Program-made: the position numbers and the translations under genes
In this document: piece after piece, positions 16,344 to 18,942 of the stretch
Layout: each line of letters begins with the position of its first letter
How positions within the stretch are numbered: the first letter of the stretch is position 1
The notes under the pieces: generated by a model
Databases searched by the model: none
Told to the model about the DNA's origin: nothing
Seen by the model: only the letters and a program-made list of their open reading frames with translations
Origin: an uncultured Clostridia bacterium
Lineage (GTDB): Bacteria > Bacillota > Clostridia > TANB77 > CAG-508
Length of the DNA: 18,942 nucleotides
Direction of reading: 5' to 3'
Assembly (NCBI GenBank): GCA_947624925.1
Contig: CANQMG010000019.1
Location: 1-18,942 of the forward strand

Positions 16344-17849
16344 TTAATTATATATATCAAAACAATTGATTTCATCAATTTTAGTTTTTGAATTTCTTAA
16401 TATATTTATTATATCTACTGGTGTTTGCCAATTTAATGAATATTTTTTATTTCTTATTAATATATTTAAATTTTTTTCATTATTTATATTATTTATTATT
16501 TTATTTGTTTCATCACTACCTAAGTTTCCTTTTAAAAACATATCATAATCTTTATTATACTTATTTAAAGGAATCATATATATTGAAGCATATGCATCAA
16601 GAATATAAGTCTTTTTTCCTATTTTTTCTTGCTCTAATATGTAATTACCAACTTTAATAACATCATCTTGTAATTGCGTAGATATAGGTAAATATTTAAA
16701 ATGTTCTAAAATACTTTTATTATCATTTTTTAAATATATTAGTAAATTATATACTGAGTAAAGTAAAACAAATATTACTATGTAAGATGTTATCATATAT
16801 AGTAAAAAATCTTTTATTATCTCTGCCTTTTTGTTTAATTTAATTCTATTAAATAAATTATATAATATATAAAACATAGCTATTATTGTTGGAATAGCAG
16901 CAATAATAAAATGAATTTTATCAGCAATAGGATATACAATAATAAATGTTGATATGCTATAAGCAAATAATATAAATAAATTTCTGTCCTTATTATTTTT
17001 CATCTTTATAAATACAGTTTTTATATACATATAGACTATAGTTAATGGAACTAATATTGCTAAAATTTTTATTACAAAACTTAAGTTAAATAAAGCAATA
17101 TAAGAAACAGAATTATCAAAATTTTTTATACCTAATATTGTATAATCTATAAATTCCTTTAAAGAATTTGTAGCAACTAAATAAAAAAGTATTAAAATTA
17201 CTGGTATTAAAACACCAAATAATCTTCTAAAAAATATTTTTAAAAATCTTTTAAAATCATTTTTATCACTTACAACTAATAATTTATAACCTAATAATAT
17301 AATACATATTAATAAGCCAGATGTTTGTTTAAATCCAATACACATTCCAGCCATAATTCCAAGAATAATGTCATTTTTGTAATTTAAACATAATATATCA
17401 AAATTATTTCTTTTTAATAAATTAATTTCAAAGTATATAATATTTAAAACAATAAACAAAGTAAACCAGTTATAATCTATACAAAATATATCTCTTGATA
17501 TAAATGCTATAAAAAATGCAAATAAAAAACTAAATCTTTTATCTATTTTTAGTAAATTTAATATTTTATAAATAACATATATAATACCTGTACAAAGAGT
17601 TGCAGCTAAAATTCTCATAATTATTAATTCATTAGCAATTAATTTTAAAAAAATTGCACATACAAATGGAAATAGTGGCATTTGCAACATATTAAAATCT
17701 TTATATGGTAATAATCCATTTGCAACATTTCTTGCAAAATTGTAATTCCATAATTCATCAAAATTTCCAATTTCATTTATAATAATATTAGAAAAAATAG
17801 CAATAAAAATAAATAATATTAAAAATATATTTTTAGCAAAATTTTTCAT
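16344..17849 (-). CDS. GT-C-type membrane glycosyltransferase
   Basis: This 501-residue protein has an N-terminal membrane segment (8-25), then the loop motif GNFDELWNYNFARNV (28-42) with the acidic pair Asp31-Glu32, and GLLPYKDFNMLQMPLFPF (45-62). About ten more helices and a soluble tail of some 100 residues follow. The layout and the PYKDF block match the protein at 9246-10745, so the two are probably paralogues with different substrates. ATG at 17849 follows GGAG by five bases and lies 11 bases behind the GT2 gene, which probably supplies its lipid-linked sugar donor. The frame is intact, with no CGG. The sugar and acceptor are unknown. Confidence 0.82.
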   Translation of the reverse strand: MKNFAKNIFLILFIFIAIFSNIIINEIGNFDELWNYNFARNVANGLLPYKDFNMLQMPLFPFVCAIFLKLIANELIIMRILAATLCTGIIYVIYKILNLLKIDKRFSFLFAFFIAFISRDIFCIDYNWFTLFIVLNIIYFEINLLKRNNFDILCLNYKNDIILGIMAGMCIGFKQTSGLLICIILLGYKLLVVSDKNDFKRFLKIFFRRLFGVLIPVILILFYLVATNSLKEFIDYTILGIKNFDNSVSYIALFNLSFVIKILAILVPLTIVYMYIKTVFIKMKNNKDRNLFILFAYSISTFIIVYPIADKIHFIIAAIPTIIAMFYILYNLFNRIKLNKKAEIIKDFLLYMITSYIVIFVLLYSVYNLLIYLKNDNKSILEHFKYLPISTQLQDDVIKVGNYILEQEKIGKKTYILDAYASIYMIPLNKYNKDYDMFLKGNLGSDETNKIINNINNEKNLNILIRNKKYSLNWQTPVDIINILRNSKTKIDEINCFDIYN

Positions 17850-17860
17850 ATATACTCCAT

Positions 17861-18799
17861 TTAATCTATGTTAATTTTTTTATCTATTATATATTCTGGT
17901 CTATTTCTACATTCATCATAAATTCTTGATATGTACTCAGACATAATCCAAACTGACAATAATTGAACCCCTGCAAAAAAAGTTACTGTAACCATTATAG
18001 AAGCCCAACCAGGTGTAATTTGGTTCAATTTAAATATATAAGACACTAAAGAATATATTAATATAATAAATGAAATAAATATAGAAAATAATCCTAGCAT
18101 ACCTAATGCCTTTAATGGCTTTGTAGAAAAACTTATAATTCCGTCTGTAGCAAGTTTTAACATTTTCTTAAAAGGATACTTAGTTTTGCCAGCAAATCTT
18201 TCTTTTCTTTCATATTCAATAGGAATTTGTTTAAATCCTACCCAACTAAATAACCCTCTTAAAAACTTGTTATGTTCTGGCATAGAATTAATTGTTTGTA
18301 CCACTTTTTTATCTACTAACCTAAAATCGCCAGTATCCTTAGGAATTTCTACATCTGATAAACTATTTAATATTTTATAGAACAATTTAGCTGTATATAA
18401 TTTAAAATGTGATTCTCCTTCTCTTGTTTTTCTTTTTGCATATACTACATCATTTCCTTCTTTCCATAGTTTTAACATATCTACTATCATTTCAGGAGGA
18501 TCTTGCATATCTGCATCTATAATTACAATAGCATCACCTTCTGCATACTTAATTCCGGCTGTAACAGCTGCTTGATGTCCAAAATTTCTTGAAAAAGATA
18601 TTATCTTAATATTTTCATCATTTTTTGAAATTTTTTCTAACATTGAAAGAGTTTTATCTTTACTACCATCATTCACAAATATAATTTCGTAATCGTATTC
18701 GTTTTTTAAACCTTCTAAAACATTTTTTGTTCTATTATAACATTCATTAATAACTTCTTCTTCGCAATACATTGGTATTACAACTGATACTTTGTCCAT
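17861..18799 (-). CDS. Polyprenyl-phosphate glycosyltransferase (GT2, GtrB/ArnC/DPM1-like)
   Basis: Enzymes of this type transfer a sugar from a nucleotide donor to undecaprenyl phosphate on the inner membrane face. The 312-residue protein has an N-terminal GT-A domain: VSVVIPMYCEEEVI (4-17), IIFVNDGSKDKT (39-50), SFSRNFGHQAAVTAGIKYA (68-86), the metal-binding IIDADMQDPPE (93-103), and DTGDFRLVDKKVV in the acceptor loop. Two C-terminal membrane helices (about 228-255 and 265-290) follow, as in GtrB and CsbB. ATG at 18799 follows AGGAG, which overlaps the end of ruvB, so the two are co-transcribed. It is the first gene of the glycan cluster and likely feeds the GT-C enzymes behind it. Confidence 0.93.
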   Translation of the reverse strand: MDKVSVVIPMYCEEEVINECYNRTKNVLEGLKNEYDYEIIFVNDGSKDKTLSMLEKISKNDENIKIISFSRNFGHQAAVTAGIKYAEGDAIVIIDADMQDPPEMIVDMLKLWKEGNDVVYAKRKTREGESHFKLYTAKLFYKILNSLSDVEIPKDTGDFRLVDKKVVQTINSMPEHNKFLRGLFSWVGFKQIPIEYERKERFAGKTKYPFKKMLKLATDGIISFSTKPLKALGMLGLFSIFISFIILIYSLVSYIFKLNQITPGWASIMVTVTFFAGVQLLSVWIMSEYISRIYDECRNRPEYIIDKKINID

Positions 18800-18811
18800 C
18801 TTAATTCTCCT

Positions 18812-18942
18812 TTACATTTTAAATTCAAAGCCCATATGCTTATATGCAGGCTCTAGTGCAATTCTTCCTCTTGGTGTTCTAGATATAAATCCTAATTGCA
18901 TTAAATATGGCTCGTAAACATCTTCTATTGTTTCTACCTCTT
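18812..18942 (-). CDS. ruvB: Holliday junction helicase RuvB, C-terminal end (partial)
   Basis: Only the last 43 residues are present, running off the right edge. The reading EVETIEDVYEPYLMQLGFIS, followed by RTPRGRIALEPAYKHMGFEF, is the highly conserved C-terminal winged-helix DNA-binding part of RuvB, including the TPRGR arginine loop. RuvB is the motor that drives branch migration with RuvA. The stop is 12 bases before the GT2 start. Confidence 0.94.
   Translation of the reverse strand, partial: EVETIEDVYEPYLMQLGFISRTPRGRIALEPAYKHMGFEFKM

Overview
The window is very AT-rich and looks like a chromosomal stretch from a Clostridia-like member of the Bacillota. Housekeeping genes (lysC, prfB, polA, ruvB, queH) sit beside sigK, a mother-cell sporulation sigma factor gene with an intact pro-sequence. 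This suggests an endospore-forming lineage, probably a gut or uncultivated anaerobe. The lineage is inferred from gene content and base composition only.

Layout. Positions 1-1694 (minus strand) hold the start of an aspartokinase gene (lysC) and a complete prfB with its classical autoregulatory +1 frameshift. Divergent from prfB is sigK (1837-2535, plus). A strong bidirectional hairpin separates it from tspO (minus). A small coiled-coil gene at 3180-3449 has its own promoter and terminator. From 3559 to the right edge everything is on the minus strand with very short gaps or overlaps. In transcription order it reads: ruvB (3' end), a polyprenyl-phosphate glycosyltransferase, two GT-C-like membrane glycosyltransferases, a GtrII-like membrane protein, queH, fic, rhuM, a third GT-C-like protein, a FAD-dependent oxidoreductase, an acyltransferase-3 protein, polA and a lytic transglycosylase. 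The membrane glycosyltransferases, oxidoreductase and acyltransferase look like a surface-glycan modification cluster inserted between DNA repair/replication genes. fic and rhuM look like an accessory pair inside it.

Main observation. Three well-conserved genes (aspartokinase, FAD oxidoreductase, RhuM) are each broken by exactly one extra base. In every case the break falls at an in-frame CGG codon: the protein continues perfectly if the C of CGG is skipped and the following GGN is read as glycine. By eye I find only five in-frame CGG codons in the window. Three are these breaks. A fourth, near the end of the GtrII-like gene, also opens a plausible 21-residue C-terminal extension in the +1 frame. 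The fifth lies four codons from the end of a gene and is uninformative. About thirteen out-of-frame CGG trinucleotides on coding strands disturb nothing, while AGG, CGA and CGT appear at conserved arginine positions. The simplest biological reading is that CGG has no normal decoding in this organism and acts as a +1 frameshift (or CGGN = Gly quadruplet) signal. The main competing explanations are a systematic one-base insertion error in the data, or pseudogenes. A separate +1 break without CGG lies at the N-terminus of the GtrII-like gene, at a TGA codon next to a 12-bp hairpin.

No stretch above 300 bases lacks a gene. No tRNA, rRNA, CRISPR array or insertion sequence was seen.
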